From NCBI RefSeq assembly GCF_035306585.1, contig NZ_DATGNU010000032.1, positions 1 to 5,956 of the forward strand: DNA of 5,956 nt, written 5' to 3'. Below, in pieces: positions 1 through 4,739 of this stretch. Made by a program: the position numbers and the translations under genes. Each line of letters starts with the position of its first letter. The first letter of the stretch is position 1. The notes beneath the pieces are model-generated. The model was not told where the DNA came from. It was given only the letters and a program-made list of their open reading frames with translations, and did no database searches. This DNA comes from Galbibacter sp035306585 (GTDB lineage: Bacteria; Bacteroidota; Bacteroidia; Flavobacteriales; Flavobacteriaceae).

Positions 1-1005
1 ACCTTCCATATATCCAGGATGCACCGTTGCAGATTCCGTTCCACAGAACAATACGCTACCATCCATATAACTTTCTTGCAATGCAGGGTGTCCGTTATTT
101 TGGTGAGGCCTATGAATGCTCTGAGGACCGTCTTGTACATATACATTATTCCAAATTTTATCGTGATAAGACACCGGCTTACGGGCCTGACCCCCTAACA
201 AATCTGCCAATTGTTTTATCACAAGTTCCTTTCTGAGTTCATAAGAATAATTCACGGCTGCTCCATTTAAGAATCCCGTAAAGCCAAATTTGTTCTCTTC
301 AAAATTCGTGTGATCATACATTTCCGTAACAATACCAGCGTGACTAAACAGCATTCCAGAATACCCCTCCTTTCTCCAAAAGGCATGATCGTATTCCAAT
401 ACAAATTTAATGGAGCCAGCCATCCAAGTTTGGACAGTTGGTAAAACCTTTGTTAGTGCACTTGGCAATTCAGGTGAGAACATAATGTTACTTACCAATT
501 GAGGTGGCACACAAATAACAAGCTTATCACAGTTAAACCGCTGCCCATTGGCACAATCCAATGTGATTTTATCCTTGGACGTATGCACTCTGGTAACCCG
601 AGCATCCAGCACTATGGACCCTGGATCAAGGGTGCTTTCTAAGGTGTTAATAAGCAGCTGTGTACCTCCTGCTAGTCGATAGGAAGGTGCCTCTGACTCA
701 GGGACAAAAAACCGCTGAGGCGGTTCAAATGATTTGGTTTCAAATAATGATATCCCCTTTGAAAATTGCGGGAATTTCTTTAAATGCAATTCTTCTATTA
801 GTGCAAGTAAATTAGGATGTTGGTCAGAAAACCAAGTAGCTCTTATCTCCAGAGGTGTTTCTAAATTACCTTTAATGGTTTGTATACGCCCACCTAAGCG
901 ATTAGAACCTTCTAATACAATAGACTCCTTATTGACTTTTTTTAGTAGGTATGCCAGGGTTAACCCACTTAATCCACCACCGACAATTACAATTTTCTCC
1001 TGCAT
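1..1005 (-). CDS. FAD-dependent amine oxidase (monoamine-oxidase-like), C-terminus missing at window edge
   Basis: The frame is open from the ATG at 1005-1003 to position 1 (335 codons, no stop), so the gene is cut by the left edge. An in-frame TAG at 1014-1012 fixes the start. The N-terminus is a Rossmann FAD site: VIVGGGLSGL (residues 6-15), acidic Glu32 ending beta-2, then RLGGR (36-40). SIKFVLEY followed by AFWRKEGYSG (198-217) closely matches the monoamine oxidase segment holding the conserved lysine near flavin N5, here Lys200. The visible end, FCGTESATVHPGYMEG (320-335), is the C-terminal FAD motif; Tyr332 matches one aromatic-cage tyrosine of MAO. The SGGC motif that binds FAD covalently in animal MAO is absent from the equivalent region (about 288-300), so flavin is probably non-covalent. 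Family members oxidise amines to imines with O2, giving H2O2, but many homologues are dehydrogenases or desaturases. Probably about 25-40 residues are missing. Family sure; substrate unknown. Confidence 0.9.
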   Translation of the reverse strand, partial: MQEKIVIVGGGLSGLTLAYLLKKVNKESIVLEGSNRLGGRIQTIKGNLETPLEIRATWFSDQHPNLLALIEELHLKKFPQFSKGISLFETKSFEPPQRFFVPESEAPSYRLAGGTQLLINTLESTLDPGSIVLDARVTRVHTSKDKITLDCANGQRFNCDKLVICVPPQLVSNIMFSPELPSALTKVLPTVQTWMAGSIKFVLEYDHAFWRKEGYSGMLFSHAGIVTEMYDHTNFEENKFGFTGFLNGAAVNYSYELRKELVIKQLADLLGGQARKPVSYHDKIWNNVYVQDGPQSIHRPHQNNGHPALQESYMDGSVLFCGTESATVHPGYMEG

Positions 1006-1030
1006 TACGTGCTACTTTAAAAAAACTAAA

Positions 1031-1054
1031 AGCTATCGCAAAAATACAATAGCT
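1031..1054. promoter_or_regulatory. Inverted repeat AGCTAT-N12-ATAGCT centred on a -7-like box before the amine oxidase gene
   Basis: Perfect 6-bp arms lie at 1031-1036 and 1049-1054. Read on the minus strand, the loop region contains TATTTTTG (1046-1039), a full match to the Bacteroidota -7 consensus TAnnTTTG, about 34 bp before the amine oxidase ATG. The repeat and the box share the same centre (1042.5). A -33 TTG is not evident. The repeat may be an operator lying across the promoter; this is inference. Confidence 0.4.
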
Positions 1055-1067
1055 CTTTGTTTATCGA

Positions 1068-1081
1068 TGACCTTATGGCGC
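1068..1081. promoter_or_regulatory. Weak candidate fourth copy of the TTACC-N4-GGTAA dyad
   Basis: TGACC-TTAT-GGCGC keeps only the ACC-N4-GG core (6 of 10 dyad positions). It is listed because its centre is 32 bp upstream of the centre of the TATTTTTG box of the amine oxidase gene, the same distance as the better copies. The match alone would not stand. Confidence 0.2.
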
Positions 1082-1158
1082 GATATTTTAAGTTGTTATA
1101 GAAAATTGTGTTGGCCAGATGATCCGCAATTTAGAATAGGTATATGGCTTTCTTTTTT

Positions 1159-1208
1159 CCCCATAAAGGCAACGCGCTTACAGGCATGATCATTGGTGAA
1201 CTATGGGG
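1159..1208. repeat. Inverted repeat CCCCATA-N36-TATGGGG in the amine oxidase/SDR1 spacer
   Basis: Perfect 7-bp arms at 1159-1165 and 1202-1208 enclose 36 bp in the 252-bp gap between SDR1 and the amine oxidase gene. On the minus strand the second arm is followed by a run of A rather than T, and on the plus strand by CTCTTT, so it is not a normal intrinsic terminator on either strand. No gene is recognisable in this gap. It could be RNA structure or chance. Confidence 0.3.
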
Positions 1209-1235
1209 CTCTTTAATCTTATAAAAGTATTTTCT

Positions 1236-1260
1236 ATAAAAACCATTCCCGATGGGTTTA
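1236..1260 (-). terminator. Candidate intrinsic terminator of SDR1
   Basis: Read on the minus strand from the SDR1 stop codon: AAACC(C)AT, loop CGGGA, ATGGTTT, then further T. The stem is about seven pairs with one bulged C and runs into a T-rich tail (plus-strand A tract 1238-1242). The stem is short and AT-rich, so some read-through into the amine oxidase gene is possible. Confidence 0.4.
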
Positions 1261-1995
1261 CCACGGAACCACCCCTGTTTCAGGGTTGGTTTCTTCGCTA
1301 AAGAATTTACCCGTTGGTCCATTTTGTTTGATTAATGCGTATTTTACAATACGCCTTGCCGCTTCTTCTACTTCGCCTCCTTTATGGTCTGTAAAGTCGG
1401 TCCTGGTATATCCCGGGCAAACAGCGTTAATTTTAAAGGCAGTATTTCGCAATTCATACGCAAGATGAACGGTATACATATTTAATGCCGCTTTTGAGGC
1501 GCCATAGACAGCCAATTTGGCATACTCATAAGCAGGCCATTTTGGATCGCTTTGTAATGTTAGTGAACCCACACTTGTACTAACATTTACAATCCTAGGC
1601 TGCGGAGAATTTCTTAAAAGTTCCACAAACACCTTTATAACCCTTGCAACACCAAAGACATTGGTATTAAAAGTATTTATATATTGTTCTATACTGGCAT
1701 CAAGGGCAGTATAAGGACTTCCCCCGTTAATTCCTGCATTATTTATAAGCACATCAAGCTTGGTTGTTTGTTCCTTTAATTCTTCAAAAGCTGATTGTAC
1801 AGAATCCTGGTTTGTAACATCTAGCTGTATAGCTGCTACATTGTGGAGTCCTTGACTTTTCAATATTTCAACAGCTTTGATGCCCTTTGCTAGCCTTCGA
1901 CTTCCTATAAATACATAAAATCCTTTTTCCAGTAATTGCTTTGCAGTTTCAAATCCAATGCCCTTATTGGCACCCGTAATAAATGCTTTTTTCAT
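1258..1995 (-). CDS. Short-chain dehydrogenase/reductase, carbonyl-reductase-like (SDR1)
   Basis: This 245-residue NAD(P)-dependent oxidoreductase is probably cytosolic. It has the TGANKGIG cofactor motif (7-14), Arg33-Arg34 after beta-2 (suggesting NADPH), an acidic Asp59-Val turn, NNAG (85-88), Asn112, the Ser139-Thr-Ser141 strand, and YGASK with Tyr164 and Lys168. Ser to Tyr is about 23-25 residues rather than the usual 12-13; the extra segment (about 145-160) is a shorter form of the insertion known in carbonyl reductase and menthone/salutaridine reductase-like SDRs. CPGYTRTDFT (193-202) and GPTGKFF near the C-terminus also fit that group, as does the terminal Pro-Trp. Likely chemistry is NADPH reduction of a ketone or aldehyde; substrate unknown. 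It lies 81 bp downstream of the Crp/Fnr gene on the same strand, behind its own operator-like dyad. It is not the close twin of SDR2, which lacks the insertion. Confidence 0.92.
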   Translation of the reverse strand: MKKAFITGANKGIGFETAKQLLEKGFYVFIGSRRLAKGIKAVEILKSQGLHNVAAIQLDVTNQDSVQSAFEELKEQTTKLDVLINNAGINGGSPYTALDASIEQYINTFNTNVFGVARVIKVFVELLRNSPQPRIVNVSTSVGSLTLQSDPKWPAYEYAKLAVYGASKAALNMYTVHLAYELRNTAFKINAVCPGYTRTDFTDHKGGEVEEAARRIVKYALIKQNGPTGKFFSEETNPETGVVPW

Positions 1996-2020
1996 GGTTT
2001 GCTTTTTTAAAGTCCCAGGA

Positions 2021-2028
2021 CAAAGATT
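2021..2028 (-). promoter_or_regulatory. -7-like promoter box for SDR1
   Basis: On the minus strand this reads AATCTTTG, matching TAnnTTTG at five of six fixed bases, about 25 bp before the SDR1 ATG. No -33 TTG lies at normal spacing. Instead the dyad at 2051-2064 is centred 33 bp upstream of the box centre, as expected where an activator substitutes for the -33 element. Confidence 0.4.
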
Positions 2029-2050
2029 TCCAGAAAAAAAAACATAAAAA

Positions 2051-2064
2051 TTACCAAATGGTAA
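2051..2064. promoter_or_regulatory. Operator-like dyad TTACC-AAAT-GGTAA upstream of SDR1
   Basis: A perfect 5-4-5 inverted repeat in the spacer between the Crp/Fnr and SDR1 genes. Its last 13 bases recur exactly at 2679-2691 upstream of the Crp/Fnr gene. The geometry is that of an FNR box (TTGAT-N4-ATCAA) with ACC in place of GAT in each half. The adjacent Crp/Fnr protein is the most likely ligand; that assignment is inference. Confidence 0.7.
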
Positions 2065-2076
2065 TAACAGGAATAT

Positions 2077-2643
2077 TTACTGAATATTTTTTCTGATCCT
2101 ACTTAAGGATTGTTGTGTTACACCCAGGTAAGAAGCAATATAGCGCAATGGAATGCGGTTGACCAATAATGGGTGGTTTTTCAGAAACTCCAAATAACGG
2201 GTAGTACCATCTTGTGAAACCACTGGTCCTTTTCTGGATTTAGAGTACATGCAGGCTTGAATCATTTTGTTTTTAATGGTATCCCAATTGACAATAATTT
2301 GAGAAAGCTCATCCCAGTCCTTCTTTGAGAACACAATGAGTTTACAATCCGTACAGGCTTGTATGTATTGCGTAGCCGCTGAGTTGTCTTCAAAATTAAC
2401 ATAATCGTAGAGTATACTATTCTCACTGACAAAGCTGCGGGTAATTTCTTTTCCTTCATTTGTATAATAACACCCTCGCAGAACACCTTCTACTACAAAT
2501 CCAGCGTATTTTGGAATTTTTCCAGCTTCTGAAAAATAACTGTCCTTGGGAAGGTATAATTTTTGGGCTTTACTTAACACAAGATCAATTTGTTGTTGAT
2601 GCAGGTTCCCGAATTGTAATATAAATGCTATTAATTCTTTCAT
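2077..2643 (-). CDS. Crp/Fnr-family transcriptional regulator
   Basis: This 188-residue protein has an N-terminal cyclic-nucleotide-binding-like beta-roll (about 25-115, including YAGFVVEGVLRGCYY and SENSILYDY), a dimerisation helix (about 120-145) and a C-terminal winged helix-turn-helix, RIPLRYIASYLGVTQQSLSR (163-182). The phosphate-binding Arg-Ser signature of cAMP-binding CRP is not visible and there is no FNR-type N-terminal cysteine cluster, so the signal is unknown; this is common in the Bacteroidota members. Recognition-helix positions align as Gln177, Gln178, Ser181 and Arg182 with FNR Val208, Glu209, Ser212 and Arg213, so the usual glutamate is Gln here. Copies of the same dyad lie upstream of its own start and in the spacer to SDR1, which suggests autoregulation plus control of SDR1. 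It is divergent from SDR2. Confidence 0.9.
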   Translation of the reverse strand: MKELIAFILQFGNLHQQQIDLVLSKAQKLYLPKDSYFSEAGKIPKYAGFVVEGVLRGCYYTNEGKEITRSFVSENSILYDYVNFEDNSAATQYIQACTDCKLIVFSKKDWDELSQIIVNWDTIKNKMIQACMYSKSRKGPVVSQDGTTRYLEFLKNHPLLVNRIPLRYIASYLGVTQQSLSRIRKNIQ

Positions 2644-2648
2644 AAGTA

Positions 2649-2656
2649 CAAATTAA
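2649..2656 (-). promoter_or_regulatory. -7-like promoter box for the Crp/Fnr gene
   Basis: On the minus strand this reads TTAATTTG, five of six fixed bases of TAnnTTTG. It is only 5 bp upstream of the ATG, implying a nearly leaderless transcript. Its centre is 32 bp from the centre of the dyad at 2678-2691. Confidence 0.35.
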
Positions 2657-2677
2657 TGTAGCCTGCTTAGGCCGTTT

Positions 2678-2691
2678 CTACCAAATGGTAA
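2678..2691. promoter_or_regulatory. Operator-like dyad CTACC-AAAT-GGTAA upstream of the Crp/Fnr gene
   Basis: This second copy of the dyad shares 13 identical bases (2679-2691) with the copy before SDR1, including the non-symmetrical AAAT core. It differs from the perfect repeat only in the outermost base. It is centred 41 bp upstream of the Crp/Fnr start codon in the divergent intergenic region, and it lies about 150 bp from the SDR2 start. Confidence 0.7.
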
Positions 2692-2751
2692 ATTGCTTCC
2701 TTGGGTTGCTCAAAGTCACTCATAAAATTAACCAATTTAAAATAAGAACCT

Positions 2752-2770
2752 GTCGATTATATATTTCGAC
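2752..2770. promoter_or_regulatory. Inverted repeat GTCGA-N9-TCGAC in the Crp/Fnr-SDR2 divergent region
   Basis: Perfect 5-bp arms (2752-2756 and 2766-2770) flank a 9-bp AT core that is itself nearly symmetrical around TATATA. Its centre is 82 bp upstream of the SDR2 ATG and about 58 bp upstream of the SDR2 -7-like box. It differs from the TTACC dyad and may bind another regulator. Confidence 0.35.
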
Positions 2771-2815
2771 TACCAAAACCATAAATCTGGCTAAATCTCC
2801 CTAGGGATTCCTTCT

Positions 2816-2823
2816 GAACTTTG
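2816..2823 (+). promoter_or_regulatory. -7-like promoter box for the SDR2 operon
   Basis: GAACTTTG matches TAnnTTTG at five of six fixed bases and lies 19 bp before the SDR2 ATG, followed by an A-rich leader. There is no clear -33 TTG. Unlike the other promoters here, the position 33 bp upstream carries no TTACC-N4-GGTAA dyad; only a half-like TACCAAA occurs at 2771-2777. Confidence 0.35.
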
Positions 2824-2842
2824 TACAAACAAAACAACGATT

Positions 2843-3604
2843 ATGGAAAATACAAAAATTGCATTGATTACTGGAGCAAGCAGGGGCCTAGGAAAAGAGA
2901 TAGCTTTAAGGATCGCTGAGCGGGGGATAAATGTTATTTTAACCTATCATTTAAACAAGGAAAAAGCAGAAGAACTCGTTGCGCAAATCCAGAAAAAAGG
3001 AACAAAGGCAATTGCCTACCAATTAGACACGAGCCGTATCGACACCTTTGATGATTTTTTTAATCAAGTAGCAGAACATCTGAAAGAAAAAACGGGGCAT
3101 TCAAAATTTGATTACCTGATTAACAATGCTGGAATCGGCAACAATATTCCCTTTGATAAAACCACAGAAGCACAATTTGATGAATTGACAAACATTCAAT
3201 TTAAAGGAGTCTTTTTTTTCACCCAAAAAGCATTAAAGTACCTCAACGATGGGGGAAGTATTATCAATGTATCCAGTGGATTGACCCGGTTTGTTGGTCC
3301 TGGGTACGCTGTTTATGCTTCCACAAAGGCAGCCATTGAAAACCTAACGCGTTATCTGGCAAAGGAATTAAGTGATCGAGAGATAAGGGTAAATGTCATC
3401 GCCCCAGGAGCTATTGCAACGGATTTTGCTGGAGGTCAAGTAAGAGATAACAAGCAATATAATAACTATATCAGCTCAGTTACAGCGCTAGGTAGAGTTG
3501 GTGTTGCAGAGGACATCGGTGGTGTGGTCGCTTTTTTATGTAGCAAAGATGCCGCATGGATTAATGGTCAACGCATTGAGGTCTCTGGTGGGATGAACCT
3601 TTAA
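2843..3604 (+). CDS. Classical short-chain dehydrogenase/reductase (SDR2)
   Basis: This 253-residue classical SDR has TGASRGLG (10-17, with Arg14 typical of NADPH use), Asp62 at the adenine pocket, NNAG (94-97), the Ser144-Ser145 strand, YASTK with Tyr158 and Lys162 (13 residues after Ser145), and the APGAIATDF loop (about 188-196). It ends in the usual ALGRVGVAEDIGGVVAFL and GQRIEVSGG segments. The residue at the position of the tetrad Asn (three before Gly122 in NIQFKG) is Gln119. The layout resembles 3-oxoacyl-ACP reductase-like SDRs, but the context is not fatty-acid synthesis, so FabG is not assigned. It is the first gene of an operon: the DoxX gene starts 11 bp after its stop. Likely reaction: NADPH-dependent carbonyl reduction or alcohol oxidation on an unknown small molecule. 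Confidence 0.93.
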   Translation: MENTKIALITGASRGLGKEIALRIAERGINVILTYHLNKEKAEELVAQIQKKGTKAIAYQLDTSRIDTFDDFFNQVAEHLKEKTGHSKFDYLINNAGIGNNIPFDKTTEAQFDELTNIQFKGVFFFTQKALKYLNDGGSIINVSSGLTRFVGPGYAVYASTKAAIENLTRYLAKELSDREIRVNVIAPGAIATDFAGGQVRDNKQYNNYISSVTALGRVGVAEDIGGVVAFLCSKDAAWINGQRIEVSGGMNL

Positions 3605-3615
3605 AGCAAAAATTC

Positions 3616-4077
3616 GTGAAAAATCTCAGCACCATAGATTTAGGATTATTACTACTAAGGATCTGGATCGCCATCGGTTTATTTATCAACCACGGATGGG
3701 AAAAGCTATTTCAGTTTAATGAAATGCTGGAAAAATTTCCGGATCCTTTATCCTTAGGTAAAACTACTGGATTGGTCTTTGCTTTAATTTGCGACGGCAT
3801 ATGCGCTATCCTTGTTGCTCTAGGAATATTGACCAGATTATCAAGCTTTTTAATTGTCATTAATATGAGTGTGGTGCTGTTGATCTTTTGGGAAGCTAAC
3901 ATTACCGAGATCCATGGGGAGCTACCATTTATTTACCTGGGTACCTATCTCTTTTTTTTAATCTCAGGAGCGGGAAAATACAGTTTGGATGCACTATATG
4001 GTTTGGACCCACTGGAGAACTTTAGAATTCTAATAAAAAACCAACAAAAACTTTTACTATGGAAAGATCAAAAATAA
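3616..4077 (+). CDS. DoxX-family integral membrane protein
   Basis: This 153-residue protein has four predicted transmembrane helices, at about 8-27, 50-72, 75-93 and 101-119. Family features include LLLRIWIAIGLFINHGWEKL near the N-terminus, FPDPLSLG (41-48), the ILVALGILTRLSSF helix-turn region, and GAGKYSLDALYG after the last helix. The start is GTG; the next in-frame Met is residue 36, inside the loop after helix 1, so GTG is needed to keep that helix. DoxX relatives form membrane subunits of quinone- or thiol-linked oxidoreductases in some systems, and are often of unknown role. It sits between SDR2 and the DUF1097-like gene, whose ATG lies inside its final codons, so the three are probably co-transcribed. 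A role passing electrons between the SDR product and the quinone pool is possible but unsupported. Confidence 0.88.
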   Translation: MKNLSTIDLGLLLLRIWIAIGLFINHGWEKLFQFNEMLEKFPDPLSLGKTTGLVFALICDGICAILVALGILTRLSSFLIVINMSVVLLIFWEANITEIHGELPFIYLGTYLFFLISGAGKYSLDALYGLDPLENFRILIKNQQKLLLWKDQK

Positions 4078-4541
4078 TTAGGGCACTCATTGTGGGAGTA
4101 ATGAGCGCCATTGCTGTGGTATCAACACACCAATTGAACTTACACACTTGGGTGTTGTTTATGGCCTGGGTTAGCTTTTTTCTTTTTGGAAAAGCGCCTA
4201 AACAAATCTTATTGAGTTTTACGCAAATTGTGATCGGTATTGGAATCGGAGTCTTACTGATGGTAAAAAGTAAATTTTTAAGCGGTGTAGTTGGTGCCGC
4301 AGGACTACCGATCGCTGTTGTTTTGGTCATTGCCGTCTTCATGTACCTTGCTCCAAAGCTAAAACCCCTTAATACGATTCCAATTTATTTCTTTGGTTTA
4401 ATTATATTTTTCGGGACACACCCAGAATTGACCTTCAGCGAAATTGGCCTTATTATACTAACGGTAATCACCGGATTTTCCTTCGCTTGGACTACCAGTA
4501 AATTAGAAGGGATACTGGTCCATAGCAGTGATCATAACTGA
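4059..4541 (+). CDS. Six-helix inner-membrane protein, DUF1097 (YcdZ)-like
   Basis: This 160-residue, very hydrophobic protein has about six transmembrane helices, at roughly 6-24, 29-45, 50-68, 73-97, 103-119 and 125-146, linked by short loops with Lys/Arg patches (KAPK, KSK, PKLK). Length, helix pattern and the late FFGTHPELTFSEIGLIILTV segment resemble the DUF1097/YcdZ family of uncharacterised inner-membrane proteins; I cannot confirm this without a profile search. No catalytic or metal-binding motif is visible. The ATG overlaps the last 19 nt of the DoxX gene in another frame, which favours translational coupling. It is followed by a 198-bp gap before the AraC gene. Certain as a membrane-protein gene; family moderately certain; function unknown. 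Confidence 0.75.
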   Translation: MERSKIIRALIVGVMSAIAVVSTHQLNLHTWVLFMAWVSFFLFGKAPKQILLSFTQIVIGIGIGVLLMVKSKFLSGVVGAAGLPIAVVLVIAVFMYLAPKLKPLNTIPIYFFGLIIFFGTHPELTFSEIGLIILTVITGFSFAWTTSKLEGILVHSSDHN

Positions 4542-4644
4542 GTAACTTTACGTTCCTTATCAAAAGACCTAAAGTACGCTCCCATTTTCAGGTAAAATCA
4601 ATAGTGACAATAGGGCGATTAACCAACTACCTAATTTAAAGACC

Positions 4645-4661
4645 AAGGGCCTACTTCCCTT
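4645..4661. repeat. Small hairpin AAGGG-N7-CCCTT before the AraC gene
   Basis: Perfect 5-bp arms (4645-4649, 4657-4661) abut the degenerate dyad at 4660-4673. No T run follows, so it is a poor terminator for the SDR2 operon on its own; it may be chance or part of an operator. Confidence 0.25.
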
Positions 4662-4673
4662 ATCCAGTGGTAA
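4660..4673. promoter_or_regulatory. Third copy of the operator-like dyad, TTATC-CAGT-GGTAA, upstream of the AraC gene
   Basis: Nine of ten half-site bases match TTACC-N4-GGTAA, and 10 of 13 bases match the exact repeat. It is centred about 73 bp before the AraC start and 33 bp before the centre of the -7-like box at 4696-4703. The conserved spacing raises confidence beyond the sequence match. Confidence 0.5.
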
Positions 4674-4695
4674 TGGATTTTAGGTTGAAAATAAA

Positions 4696-4703
4696 TATCT
4701 TTA
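4696..4703 (+). promoter_or_regulatory. -7-like promoter box for the AraC gene
   Basis: TATCTTTA matches TAnnTTTG at five of six fixed bases (last G is A). It implies a leader of about 30 nt, and there is no -33 TTG at normal spacing. Confidence 0.35.
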
Positions 4704-4739
4704 ACTTAAAAAACAATCTCCCTCTTTTAGAAAAAACAT

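Noticed and set aside
1307..1320. TTACC-CGTT-GGTCC, an 8 of 10 match to the dyad, inside SDR1
   Set aside because: It lies inside the coding region over codons for the conserved GPTGKF motif, far from any promoter; it shows that 8 of 10 matches can arise by chance.
734..1322. Open frames on the plus strand (734-1189) and minus strand (1131-1322)
   Set aside because: They overlap the amine oxidase or SDR1 genes in other frames and have no recognisable protein features; the parts in the spacer show no start signal.
2661..2672. GCCT-GCTT-AGGC hairpin between the Crp/Fnr dyad and its -7-like box
   Set aside because: Four-base arms, no T tract; probably chance, though it lies within the promoter.
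2725..2738. AAATT-AACC-AATTT palindrome
   Set aside because: AT-rich low-complexity symmetry expected by chance in such a spacer.
2771..2783. TACCAAAACCATA upstream of SDR2, resembling the 13-base repeat
   Set aside because: Only the left seven bases match; there is no GGTAA half, and the spacing to the SDR2 -7-like box is wrong.
4545..4575. ACTTTA-N19-TAAAGT after the DUF1097-like gene as a terminator
   Set aside because: AT-only arms, long loop and no T run.
2754..4631. CGATTA followed by ACTACC both before SDR2 (2754-2774) and before the AraC gene (4616-4631), as AraC sites
   Set aside because: The spacing between the two words differs (9 versus 4 bp) and no direct repeat is present at either place.
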